A stretch of 10,756 nucleotides of DNA from a bacterium (GTDB lineage: Bacteria > Patescibacteriota > Minisyncoccia > UBA6257 > JAGGUH01): assembly GCA_021158645.1 (NCBI GenBank), contig JAGGUH010000087.1:1-10756 (forward strand), given 5' to 3'. The notes beneath the pieces are model-generated. The model worked only from the letters and a program-made list of their open reading frames with translations. It did no database searches and was not told where the DNA came from. This document shows, piece by piece, positions 1 to 6,396 of this stretch. The first letter of the stretch is position 1; every line of letters starts with the position of its first letter. Position numbers and translations under genes: made by a program.

Positions 1-837
1 TCCTTTGAGTTTTACCCTTGCGGGCATACTCCCCAGGCGGGACGCTTAACGCGTTAGCTTCGCCACGGAGAGGGTCGACACTCCCCATAGCTAGCGTCCA
101 TCGTTTAGGGCGTGGAATACGAGGGTATCTAATCCTCTTCTCTCCCCACGCTTTCGTGCGCACCAAGGTCAGGTCAGGCCCAGCCAGCTGCTTTCGCTTT
201 CGGCGTTCCGCACGATATCAACGGATTTCACCCCTACACCGTGCGTTCCACTGGCCTCTGCCTGCCTCTAGCCAAGCAGTATCCAATGCATTCCTCAGGT
301 TGAGCCAAAGGACTTTAACATTGGACTTGCCCAGCCCCCTGCGCACCCTTTACGCCCAGTAAATCCGGATAACGCTTGGGACCCACGTATTACCGCGGCT
401 GCTGGCACGTGGTTAGCAGTCCCTTATTCAACTGGTACCATCATAGTGCAATAAAATTGTTGCACTATTTTTCCCAGTTAAAAGCCCTTTACACCCCGAG
501 GGGCTTCTTCGGGCACGCGGCGTCGCTGGGTCAGGCTTTCGCCCATTGCCCAAGATTCTCGGCTGCTGCCTCCCGTAGGAGTGGGGTCCGTGTCTCAGTA
601 CCCCTGCGGCCGGCCACCCTCTCAGGCCGGCTACCGGTCATCGGCTTGGTAAGCCATTACCTTACCAACTACCTGATCGGACGCAGACTCATCTCCAAGC
701 GGCTTAAGGAAAACCTTAAACCTTTAATTCTGGAAACTTGTGTTTCCAGAACCACATGGAGGATTAGCCCCAGTTTCCCAGAGTTGTCCTCCACTTGGAG
801 GTAGATTATCTACGCGTTACTCGCCCGTCCGCCACTC

Positions 838-857
838 GGCGACCGAAGGTCGCCTCG
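838..857 (-). repeat. 20-bp direct repeat flanking the IVS, copy A (helix 6 hairpin)
   Basis: It matches 1284-1303 in the same orientation at 17 of 20 positions, including an identical 10-bp block, CGAGGCGACC on the minus strand. Copy A by itself forms the hairpin GGCGACC-TTC-GGTCGCC, a plausible uninterrupted helix 6 tip. The pair looks like a duplication of the target made when the IVS was gained. Confidence 0.8.
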
Positions 858-885
858 AACAATTAGCAATTAGCTTTTAGCTTTT
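838..885 (-). repeat. IVS closing stem, 3' arm of inverted repeat
   Basis: This arm pairs with 1252-1300. Over 48 aligned positions 40 are identical as an inverted repeat, with one bulged base. Two of the differences become G-U pairs in RNA, so the stem is better than raw identity suggests. It overlaps the last codons and stop of the S23 gene. It would be a long double-stranded RNA, suitable for RNase III. Confidence 0.85.
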
Positions 886-1283
886 GGCTTTAATTTTTTA
901 ATAAAACTTCCAAGTTGTTTTGCAATAACTTTTGATTCTTTGCCTAGTTCCTCAAATTGAGTTTTATTTATTAATTTTGCTTCAAAAGAAATATCTAAAC
1001 AAGCCATAACCTCATTAATAGAGCCCATTGAATTTTGAAGATATCTAGCAAAATCTTTATCAGAAGATTTTGCTGACCCTTCTGCAATATTAAGAAATAC
1101 TGATAAAGAAGCTCTTTTCAATTGAACAGCTAAATAATAATAAGATTTATGAAAATTTTTCACTAATTTATTGATTTTTCGATGTAATTTTTTAGATTTT
1201 TTATAAACATCAAAATTTAAGAATCGAAATGTCTCCATTATAATTTTAGTTAAATGCTGAATGCTAATTGCTAAATTGCCCGA
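858..1283 (-). other. Intervening sequence (IVS) inside 16S rRNA helix 6, encoding an S23-family protein
   Basis: About 430 bp of AT-rich DNA interrupts the GC-rich 16S gene between the conserved GTCGAACG (around E. coli 65-72) and GAGTGGCGGACGGG (around 99-112) segments. It holds one complete small gene with almost no spare sequence, and its ends pair with each other to form a long stem continuous with helix 6. This is the architecture of classical rRNA IVSs, which RNase III removes without religation, leaving fragmented rRNA. Here that would give a 5' fragment of roughly 70-90 nt plus the remainder. No group I or II intron core is evident and there is little room for one. Exact boundaries are uncertain because the flanking 20 bp are repeated. 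Removal of the RNA is inferred, not shown. Confidence 0.88.
870..1238 (-). CDS. S23-type four-helix-bundle protein encoded in the 16S IVS
   Basis: A 122-residue protein of the four-helix-bundle '23S rRNA intervening sequence protein' family (S23/IVP). The family signature lies at residues 45-76, with the NIAEG core at 50-54 followed by the F-R-L-S-SI-E pattern typical of the family. The protein is basic, all-helical by appearance, and ends in a lysine-rich tail (KKLKPKAKS). Known family members form small bundles, often pentameric, with a positively charged surface proposed to bind nucleic acid. Their cellular role is not settled. The start at 1238 gives the usual family length. The upstream in-frame ATG at 1292 would put 18 extra residues inside the rRNA stem and was rejected. 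No Shine-Dalgarno is visible. The host is usually 23S rRNA, so a 16S location is less common. Confidence 0.88.
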   Translation of the reverse strand: METFRFLNFDVYKKSKKLHRKINKLVKNFHKSYYYLAVQLKRASLSVFLNIAEGSAKSSDKDFARYLQNSMGSINEVMACLDISFEAKLINKTQFEELGKESKVIAKQLGSFIKKLKPKAKS

Positions 1284-1300
1284 GGTGACCAACGGTCGCC
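1252..1300 (-). repeat. IVS closing stem, 5' arm of inverted repeat
   Basis: This is the partner of 838-885. Both arms share the word CAATT(T)AGCAATTAGC next to the helix 6 sequence. The S23 start codon at 1238 lies 13 bases inside the stem, so nearly the whole interior of the insertion is coding sequence. Confidence 0.85.
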
Positions 1301-1303
1301 TCG
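1284..1303 (-). repeat. 20-bp direct repeat flanking the IVS, copy B
   Basis: This is the second copy of the helix 6 hairpin sequence, with three substitutions relative to 838-857. Two fall in the apical loop and one makes an A-C mismatch in the stem. Copy A remains the perfect hairpin and copy B has drifted. Confidence 0.8.
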
Positions 1304-1411
1304 TTCGACTTGCATGCCTTATCCACGCCGCCAGCGTTCATCCTGGGCCAGGATCGAACCCTCAAGAAAAAACGAGTCAGAGCAACAAAAAAATCTCTTT
1401 CTATTTTTATT

Positions 1412-1422
1412 TTTTAAAGAAC
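1412..1422 (-). promoter_or_regulatory. boxA-like rRNA antitermination element
   Basis: On the minus strand GTTCTTTAAAA sits about 45-55 nt upstream of the 16S 5' end and 25-35 nt after the -10 box. It resembles the boxA of bacterial rRNA leaders (TGCTCTTTAAMA type), where the NusB-S10 complex assembles to prevent premature termination. No clear boxB hairpin is seen. The position is right, but the element is short and AT-rich, so a chance match is possible. Confidence 0.55.
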
Positions 1423-1446
1423 TTTCCTGTTCCAATTTCAATCAAA

Positions 1447-1474
1447 AGAATAACTATCTTACAAAAAATGTCAA
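1447..1474 (-). promoter_or_regulatory. Putative sigma70 promoter of the rRNA operon
   Basis: On the minus strand the -35 is TTGACA (1469-1474), then a 16-bp spacer, then the -10 TATTCT (1447-1452). The predicted start near 1440 leaves a leader of about 70 nt before mature 16S, which holds the boxA-like site. It is the only consensus-like promoter in the gap between mltG and 16S. Confidence 0.65.
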
Positions 1475-1502
1475 GAAATGAAAAAAAATTTAAAAAAATT
1501 AA

Positions 1503-1680
1503 ATAATAAAAATCTAAAATCTAAAATCCACATCTAAAAAGTCAAATCTAAACTTTTAATGTCAAATGCCAAAATCCAAATGCCAAATCAAATCCAAAAT
1601 CCAAATGACAAAACTTAAATAAATTCGAAATTCGAATCTCGAAATCCGAAACAAATTCGAATTTTCAAATGTTCAAAAAT
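1503..1680. repeat. Intergenic degenerate short-word repeat region
   Basis: The gap between mltG and 16S (1369-1687) holds the rRNA promoter and leader on its 16S side. The rest has no gene and is built from short, imperfectly repeated words such as AAATCTAAAATC, AAATCCAAATGCC, AAATGTCAAATG and AAATTCGAAATTCG. It changes theme from TCTAAAA on the left, through CCAAAT, to TTCGAA on the right. A perfect 10-bp inverted repeat pairs 1628-1637 with 1655-1664 (17-nt loop) and could fold in the mltG transcript, but no proper U-tract follows. Similar words recur at 10716-10756. The function is unknown. Confidence 0.7.
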
Positions 1681-1687
1681 CAAAACT

Positions 1688-2731
1688 TTAAAATTTTAAA
1701 ATTTTTCTTCTTAAATAAAGATGTTTTTGATAATTAGAAGAAAAATAAGTTTTCTTTGTTTCTGGATCGCTAAGATAATATAGGTATGAAGATTTTTTTG
1801 AATAAATTGCCGCTTTAACTGACTCTAAAGAAGGATTACATATTGGAGTTGGGGGTAAGCCCTTGTGTTTATAAGTGTTATAAGGAGAAATAATTGAAAA
1901 ATCTTTTTTCAATAATGGCAATGATTCTTTCCATGTTTTATTAAACTTTTTTTGTTTTGCATAAATTATACTTGCATCAACTTCTAATGGTTTATTTATT
2001 TTAAATCTTTTCCATAAAATTCCTGAAGCAATTTTTTTATCATTAGCATCAGGAACTTCTTTTTCTAAAATAGAAGCCACAATTAACACATTATAAAACT
2101 TTTTCGATTCTCTTTCTATTTCTTGAAAGTACTTTTGATACACTTTCTTGTTAAAATTTTCTAAAAATTTCTCAACCACAAAAGAAACATCTTTTTGGTG
2201 AGTTTTAAAAAACCGATAAGTGTCAGGAAAAAGAAATCCCTCAATTGATTGATTTTTTGGAATTTCTAATAAAAATGGGTATTTTTCTTTTTGAATTTCG
2301 GTTGGTTGATAAGAAATTAAACTTCCAGGATAAATTATCCCTTCCTCTGAAAGTTTTTTATCAATTTCAAAAATACTCCAACCTTCAATAATAGTTACTT
2401 TTACTTCTTCTTTTTTTTCGCCCTCAACAATAATTTTTGCGATTTCAGAAATCGAAGAACAAGGACAAAGCAAATATCTGCCGGCTTTAAGTTTTTTCTG
2501 CCAACCTTTAAAAATAACATAAACTTTAAAAAAATTTTTTGATCTAATAATTTTATTTCTTTCCAATATTTTGGCAATTTCCAAAAAACTAGTGCCTTTT
2601 TTAATCTCTATTTTTTTTGGTTCACCTTCTAAAGAAAAAGGGGTTTCAATTTGGTAAGCAAAATAACATATTGCCAAAACAATAATTCCTCCAAAAAGAA
2701 TAAAAATATTTTTTAAAAAAATTTTTTTCAT
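1688..2731 (-). CDS. mltG: Endolytic peptidoglycan transglycosylase MltG (YceG-like)
   Basis: A 347-residue, inner-membrane-anchored lytic transglycosylase that cleaves nascent glycan strands and is thought to set their length during polymerisation. Residues 9-27 form one membrane segment. A LysM-like region follows (about 40-105), then the YceG catalytic domain with EGFLFPDTY at 164-172, ASILEKE at 219-225 (E223 aligns with the catalytic glutamate of E. coli MltG), YNTY at 284-287 and GLPPTPI at 291-297. Length and motif order are normal for the family. Its ATG overlaps the stop codon of the rodA-like gene (ATGA), indicating translational coupling with the SEDS polymerase. It is the last gene of the minus-strand operon. 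No intrinsic terminator is evident before the rRNA promoter. Confidence 0.95.
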   Translation of the reverse strand: MKKIFLKNIFILFGGIIVLAICYFAYQIETPFSLEGEPKKIEIKKGTSFLEIAKILERNKIIRSKNFFKVYVIFKGWQKKLKAGRYLLCPCSSISEIAKIIVEGEKKEEVKVTIIEGWSIFEIDKKLSEEGIIYPGSLISYQPTEIQKEKYPFLLEIPKNQSIEGFLFPDTYRFFKTHQKDVSFVVEKFLENFNKKVYQKYFQEIERESKKFYNVLIVASILEKEVPDANDKKIASGILWKRFKINKPLEVDASIIYAKQKKFNKTWKESLPLLKKDFSIISPYNTYKHKGLPPTPICNPSLESVKAAIYSKKSSYLYYLSDPETKKTYFSSNYQKHLYLRRKILKF

Positions 2732-3801
2732 AAATGAAATTTAGAACCAAAACTTTCAATAATTCCTAAAAATAAAAAATTAATTATCAGATTCGACCCT
2801 CCATAACTTAAAAAAGGCAAACAAACACCAGTAATTGGCAGGGCACCCAAATTTGCTCCAATATGAATTATAAAATGAGAAAAAACCATTAATAAGTATC
2901 CAAAAATAAAAAATTTTTCTAAATTTCCTGATGTTTTTTTTGCCAAATCTATCAGATAAGAGAAAAAAATAAAAAAAACACAAAAAACAAATCCCGCCCC
3001 GACCAAGCCAAAACTATTCACAATTGAAGCAAAAATAAAATCAGAATGAGATTGAGGTAAAAATCCAAACATAATTTGAGTTCCCTTGCCTAAACCTTTT
3101 CCAAACCACCTCCCCTCTCCGATAGCAATTTTTGCTTGAATTAATTGATAACCATAACTTAATGGCTCAACTTCCGGATGTAAAAAACTAACAATTCTTT
3201 GCTTTTGATATTCTTTTAAAAAATGGTGCCAGGAAAAAATAAAAACTACAAGAAGAATCAAACAAATTACCAAAAAATGTTTTGTTTTAATTCCCGAAGC
3301 AATTGTTAAACCAAACCAAATAAAAAAAAGAATCATTGCCGATCCTAAATCTGGCTGAAGTAAAACTAACCCAAAAGGAATTAAAAAATAAAAAGCCGAA
3401 AAGCCCAAATGAATAATTCGGTAAATTTCAATATGTCTTAATGAAAAATACTTTGCAAGACAAAGAATCAATCCCAATTTAGCAAATTCTACCGGTTGGA
3501 AGTTAAATCCAAAAAACGAAAGCCAACTTTTACTATGATGAATTCTCTTACCAAAAATTAAAACTCCTATCAAAAGCAAAATTGAAATAAAATAAATTAA
3601 AATTGAAAAATTCTTGTTTGTTTTAATCAGATTCCAAGGAAAGGTAGTTTTTAAAAGAATAAAAATTAAAAAACCAATCAAAAACCAAATTAATTGCTTT
3701 TTAAAAAAAGAAAGATTATTTTCTGCAATTCCTATTCCGTATAAAGTGGCTAAAGAAAAAAAAGTAAAGAAAATTAAAGAAATAATTAATTTTAATTTCA
3801 T
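2728..3801 (-). CDS. rodA: SEDS-family peptidoglycan glycosyltransferase, RodA-type
   Basis: A 357-residue polytopic membrane protein of about ten hydrophobic segments that polymerises lipid II with a class B PBP partner (no PBP gene lies in this window). Motifs in order are FQPVEFAKL at 101-109 (family QPSE, serine replaced by valine), QPDLGSA at 149-155, KQRI at 200-203, GYQ at 217-219, GKGTQ...GFLP at 238-249, SHSDFIFA at 251-258 with D254 at the position of the essential SEDS aspartate, and LPFLSYGGS at 328-336. The GTQ/FLP wording favours RodA over FtsW. The usual EE after DFIFA is NS here. The start lies 3 bp after the stop of the upstream gene. Assignment to the family is secure, RodA versus FtsW less so. 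Confidence 0.9.
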   Translation of the reverse strand: MKLKLIISLIFFTFFSLATLYGIGIAENNLSFFKKQLIWFLIGFLIFILLKTTFPWNLIKTNKNFSILIYFISILLLIGVLIFGKRIHHSKSWLSFFGFNFQPVEFAKLGLILCLAKYFSLRHIEIYRIIHLGFSAFYFLIPFGLVLLQPDLGSAMILFFIWFGLTIASGIKTKHFLVICLILLVVFIFSWHHFLKEYQKQRIVSFLHPEVEPLSYGYQLIQAKIAIGEGRWFGKGLGKGTQIMFGFLPQSHSDFIFASIVNSFGLVGAGFVFCVFFIFFSYLIDLAKKTSGNLEKFFIFGYLLMVFSHFIIHIGANLGALPITGVCLPFLSYGGSNLIINFLFLGIIESFGSKFHL

Positions 3802-3804
3802 AAA

Positions 3805-4548
3805 TTAAAATTTCATTAAATTAGTATAAGCAAAAACTTCAATCCTTTTAGAATCAATATCTTTTTCTATTTTTTCAATTGCCTCTCTCGAAAAAAGAAT
3901 TTTAAAGTATCTTTCTTCTCTGGAAAAAAGATCATAAATAAAAGTTTCTCCAACTCCAATTTCGCTTCCTCCTTTATTCCTTAAAGTTACTAAAACTTTT
4001 ATTCTTTTTAAAGAAAATTGGCTATTATTCTTTACAATTCCATCAACCCAAAAATAGCCAACTTGAGGTGGCTGACTATAGCCAGAACGAATTTGTCTTA
4101 CCGAAAGCAAAGAATTTTTATAAGGAGTTTTTTCCCATTTTAAATTAAAAAAGGATATTTTAATCTGGCTAACTTTACTGGTTTCTATTTCAATTTTTGG
4201 TTTGCAAAGATATTTTGCTTCAAGTGGATAAATAAAATCTTCTCCAAAAATTTCTTTTAAAGAATTTTGGTTCTCGTCAAAAAGTTCTATCTTATAAGAA
4301 AAACTTAAAAGCCCATAATTTTCATTAAAATTCCTAATTTTAACTAAAACACTTCCCCAATTGGGTTGATTTTTAAAAAATTTCAAGGAAACAACTTGGG
4401 GTGGAATTAATTTTTCTAACCCGTTTTCTTTATGAGGTATTTTTTTCCAAAGAAAACTAAATCCAATAAAAAAAATAATACTAAAAATCCCCAAATAAAT
4501 CCCTCCAATTATAAGTTGTTTTTTTAATCGTTTAGATATTTTTTCCAT
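3805..4548 (-). CDS. Unrecognised single-pass membrane protein with FxLyD-like C-terminal domain
   Basis: A 247-residue protein I cannot assign to a named gene. A basic N-terminus (KRLKKQ) is followed by one strong membrane segment at about residues 13-33, so the rest is probably outside the cell membrane. Two beta-rich stretches follow, about 52-135 and 160-235. The second reads like an FxLyD-type immunoglobulin-like fold: a 'V..G.VKNNS.F.LK.I.V.V.L' core, then a glycine-containing turn and an 'L...E...F.I' ending. The first may be a diverged copy. It lies 37 bp after the GT39-like gene and 3 bp before the rodA-like gene, so it is surely co-transcribed with envelope genes. A scaffold or adhesion role in wall synthesis is conceivable, but this is inference from context only. 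Confidence 0.8.
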   Translation of the reverse strand: MEKISKRLKKQLIIGGIYLGIFSIIFFIGFSFLWKKIPHKENGLEKLIPPQVVSLKFFKNQPNWGSVLVKIRNFNENYGLLSFSYKIELFDENQNSLKEIFGEDFIYPLEAKYLCKPKIEIETSKVSQIKISFFNLKWEKTPYKNSLLSVRQIRSGYSQPPQVGYFWVDGIVKNNSQFSLKRIKVLVTLRNKGGSEIGVGETFIYDLFSREERYFKILFSREAIEKIEKDIDSKRIEVFAYTNLMKF

Positions 4549-4585
4549 TTTATATAAAAAATTTTAAATCATAAAAATAATTTTT

Positions 4586-6142
4586 TCAACCTTTTTTATT
4601 TGAATTTAATTTTACTACCACTCCTGATTTATCGAAAAACTCTTTACTCTCATAATATTTTTCTTCAGATAAATAATAAATATTTCTTTTTCTGGCTTCC
4701 TTTTTTAAAAAAGAATTTGTTAAAAACATTATACTCTGACAAGGCATCGGCAAGAATTCATTTGAACTTCTATCTCTAACCAAAACTCCACCAATATTAC
4801 AAACAACATATTTTTTTCTTTCTTTTGGCAATGAATTTAAATAATTCGAAATCTCAAAATAAGAATAAGAAAAAGCATCTTTTACATTTTTTGATCTCGC
4901 CCACTTATAAAAATAAAAATAAAAAGTTAAGAAAAAAGAAAAAGTCAAAACAAAAAACATAAAAAAGTATCTAATTTTAAAATTATTTAAACTCTCAAAA
5001 ATTTTTTTTGCACCAAAACCAACTAAAAGATAAACAAAAGGAATACATCCAATGCTTCTTATACTATGAGGAATTCCTTCACAAGTTAAAACTGAGGGTA
5101 AAAGAAAAATAAAAAAACCACTAAAAACAAAAATTTTTATTTCTCTTGAAATTTCTTTAGATTTTATAAGAGCAAAAATTCCAACTAAAAAGAAAAGATA
5201 ATCAAAATTTAAAAGTTGGGGGAAACAAGACAAATGATGTCTAAAATTACAATCACCAGAAAAATTAAACATTAAAAGATGTTTTACTAAACTTTCAAAA
5301 AATGCCTTGATTGGATTTTGAGTTTTAAATATTGAAACTCCGCTAGCTCGAGAAATAAAATCAGAATAATGATTTAAAAAATAAATTCCTAAAGGCAGAG
5401 CAGTTAAAAATATACCTAGGAAAAAAATTAAGTAAAAACAAAGAGTTTGTTTAGAATTAGTTAAAAATGCCAAAACTATCGGTCTGATTTTCGAAATTTT
5501 TAAATTAAAAAAGTGAAAATATATTTTTTTTAACGAATCTTTTTGTTGAAATCCTTTTATTTTAACTACATCTTTTAAAAATAAAACAAAAAGTAAAATT
5601 ACAATAACTCGATAAGAAATATAAGAATGAAATCCCAATCCAATAATCATTCCTGACAAAAACCAAAGAATTTTTGATTTTTTTCTTTTCGCTAAAAAAT
5701 AAAGATAAAACCCAAAACTAATAAAAAAAGGTAAAAGAATGCCTCGAAAACCAATTCGAGAAAAATTAAGATGCCAAAAGGAAATTGCTAAAAAGAAAGT
5801 TGAAAAAATTGCTATTAAATTATTTCTAAAAATTTCTTTTGCTAAAAGATAAATTCCTAAAATAGTTAAAATTCCAATAAAAACTGAAACAAGACGAATC
5901 GAATAATGATGATGGTTAAAAATTTTTAAAAAAATTCCTACTAAATTAATAAAAAGCCCTTCCCGACCATTATTTTCCGGATAAAAAACCCTAAAAGATT
6001 TAGTTTCAACTGCCTCCCAACCATTATTACCATTAATTGCTTCATCAGGATAAAGCCCGGGTGGAATTGAAGCAATTTGATAAATTCTCAAAAATGCCCC
6101 TAAAAAAATAATTAAAATTAAAACAAAAAAATGTTTTGACAT
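4586..6142 (-). CDS. GT39/PMT-like polytopic membrane glycosyltransferase
   Basis: A 518-residue, strongly hydrophobic protein resembling the dolichyl-phosphate-mannose protein mannosyltransferase (PMT/ArnT-like, GT-C fold) superfamily. After the first membrane helix comes PPGLYPDEA at 27-35, whose D33-E34 pair matches the catalytic acidic motif in the first extracytoplasmic loop of GT-C enzymes. GREGLF and a region of about ten further helices follow, then a short soluble C-terminal part. Such enzymes transfer a sugar from a polyprenyl-phosphate carrier to a protein or envelope glycan outside the membrane. The substrate cannot be read from sequence. It is first in the minus-strand operon, with a promoter about 12 bp upstream, so its leader is very short and has no Shine-Dalgarno. 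Confidence 0.82.
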   Translation of the reverse strand: MSKHFFVLILIIFLGAFLRIYQIASIPPGLYPDEAINGNNGWEAVETKSFRVFYPENNGREGLFINLVGIFLKIFNHHHYSIRLVSVFIGILTILGIYLLAKEIFRNNLIAIFSTFFLAISFWHLNFSRIGFRGILLPFFISFGFYLYFLAKRKKSKILWFLSGMIIGLGFHSYISYRVIVILLFVLFLKDVVKIKGFQQKDSLKKIYFHFFNLKISKIRPIVLAFLTNSKQTLCFYLIFFLGIFLTALPLGIYFLNHYSDFISRASGVSIFKTQNPIKAFFESLVKHLLMFNFSGDCNFRHHLSCFPQLLNFDYLFFLVGIFALIKSKEISREIKIFVFSGFFIFLLPSVLTCEGIPHSIRSIGCIPFVYLLVGFGAKKIFESLNNFKIRYFFMFFVLTFSFFLTFYFYFYKWARSKNVKDAFSYSYFEISNYLNSLPKERKKYVVCNIGGVLVRDRSSNEFLPMPCQSIMFLTNSFLKKEARKRNIYYLSEEKYYESKEFFDKSGVVVKLNSNKKG

Positions 6143-6154
6143 ATTTTAAGATAT

Positions 6155-6182
6155 AGTATACATTAGAAAAATTAAATTTCAA
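6155..6182 (-). promoter_or_regulatory. Putative promoter of the envelope-gene operon
   Basis: On the minus strand, -35 TTGAAA (6177-6182), a 16-bp spacer ending in TG, and -10 TATACT (6155-6160). Transcription would begin about 5-10 nt before the ATG at 6142, giving an almost leaderless mRNA. Confidence 0.6.
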
Positions 6183-6257
6183 TTTTTTCACTCTCTTTTT
6201 TTTAACCATCGAATCTCTCTTTAAGATGCACCCTAAGCACCCAACGAATTCTTTTTC

Positions 6258-6285
6258 TTGACATATTTTTAAAAATGATTATCTT
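6258..6285 (+). promoter_or_regulatory. Putative promoter of the KH-gene pair and its leader
   Basis: -35 TTGACA (6258-6263), 16-bp spacer, -10 TATCTT (6280-6285). An overlapping TATAAA at 6285-6290 would need a 21-bp spacer and is less likely. It is divergent from the promoter at 6155-6182. The start would fall near 6292, just before the GC-rich leader. The 6183-6257 stretch holds nothing I can name. Confidence 0.6.
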
Positions 6286-6291
6286 ATAAAA

Positions 6292-6396
6292 TGATTTCAA
6301 CAACCCGTATAGGTGAAAAGCGGGGAAAGGTCGGAAAGATATTCTAAATTACTAAAAGTAAAACTATTAAGTTTTGCTGTAGAGTAGAACAAATCT
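6292..6396 (+). ncRNA. Candidate structured leader RNA upstream of the KH genes (class unknown)
   Basis: About 105 nt between the predicted transcription start and the first KH gene contain no reading frame, but do contain an island of G-rich sequence (6304-6334) in very AT-rich surroundings. Possible pairings are CCCG 6304-6307 with CGGG 6321-6324, TTCTA 6342-6346 with TAGAA 6385-6389 enclosing the rest, TTACT/AGTAA (6349-6353 with 6357-6361), and AAAACT/AGTTTT (6360-6365 with 6370-6375). The last two share bases and would be alternatives, a switch-like feature. I cannot match it to a known riboswitch, SRP RNA, tmRNA or RNase P. It could be an autoregulatory leader or a free small RNA. No terminator separates it from the gene. 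Confidence 0.4.

Larger units (their letters stand above)
1..1368 (-). rRNA. rrs: 16S ribosomal RNA gene, 5' part, interrupted by an intervening sequence
   Basis: Read on the minus strand this is 16S rRNA from its 5' end to about E. coli position 918, where the window edge cuts it, so the 3' third and the anti-Shine-Dalgarno are not visible. Landmarks are a degenerate 27F region (complement of 1343-1362), the perfectly kept 338 region with its CTACGGGAGGCAGC core, the 515/530 loop GTGCCAGCAGCCGCGGTAA, the 787-806 region (complement of 114-133, two changes) and the 907-918 region at the edge. Apical hairpins near 721-750 (10-bp stem) and 441-475 are AT-rich and perfectly paired. The mature 5' end near 1368 is estimated by alignment to E. 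coli. Helix 6 is split by an insertion at about 858-1283. Everything else looks like an intact, functional 16S. The long reading frames across this gene are artefacts. Confidence 0.97.

Noticed and set aside
18..804. Two plus-strand open frames of 114 and 142 codons
   Set aside because: They lie antisense to conserved 16S rRNA and their sequence is explained entirely by the rRNA.
858..1283. Self-splicing group I or II intron in the 16S gene
   Set aside because: The insert is almost completely filled by the S23 gene and pairing arms, with no room or motifs for a catalytic intron core and no homing endonuclease domain.
1239..1292. Longer S23 reading frame starting at 1292
   Set aside because: The extra 18 codons fall in the rRNA helix 6 and IVS stem, and the shorter start gives the usual family length.
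1628..1664. Terminator of the mltG operon
   Set aside because: There is a perfect 10-bp inverted repeat, but it is AT-rich, has a 17-nt loop, lacks a following U-run, and lies within word-repeat DNA that makes chance palindromes likely.
6202..6264. A 20-codon minus-strand frame (MSRKRIRWVLRVHLKERFDG)
   Set aside because: The composition looks protein-like, but it is very short, overlaps the -35 box of the KH promoter, has no Shine-Dalgarno or recognised homology, and lies opposite the leader. It could be a remnant, but a gene call is not supported.
6308..6334. Two-layer RNA G-quadruplex in the leader
   Set aside because: The GG runs would allow one, but two-layer quadruplexes are weak and the same bases are better explained by the CCCG/CGGG stem.
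6301..6345. SRP RNA, RNase P RNA or tRNA in the G-rich leader
   Set aside because: The words CCCGTATAGGTG and GGGGAAAGGTCGG recall parts of these RNAs, but the SRP GGAA tetraloop region, the RNase P conserved core and a tRNA cloverleaf are all missing.
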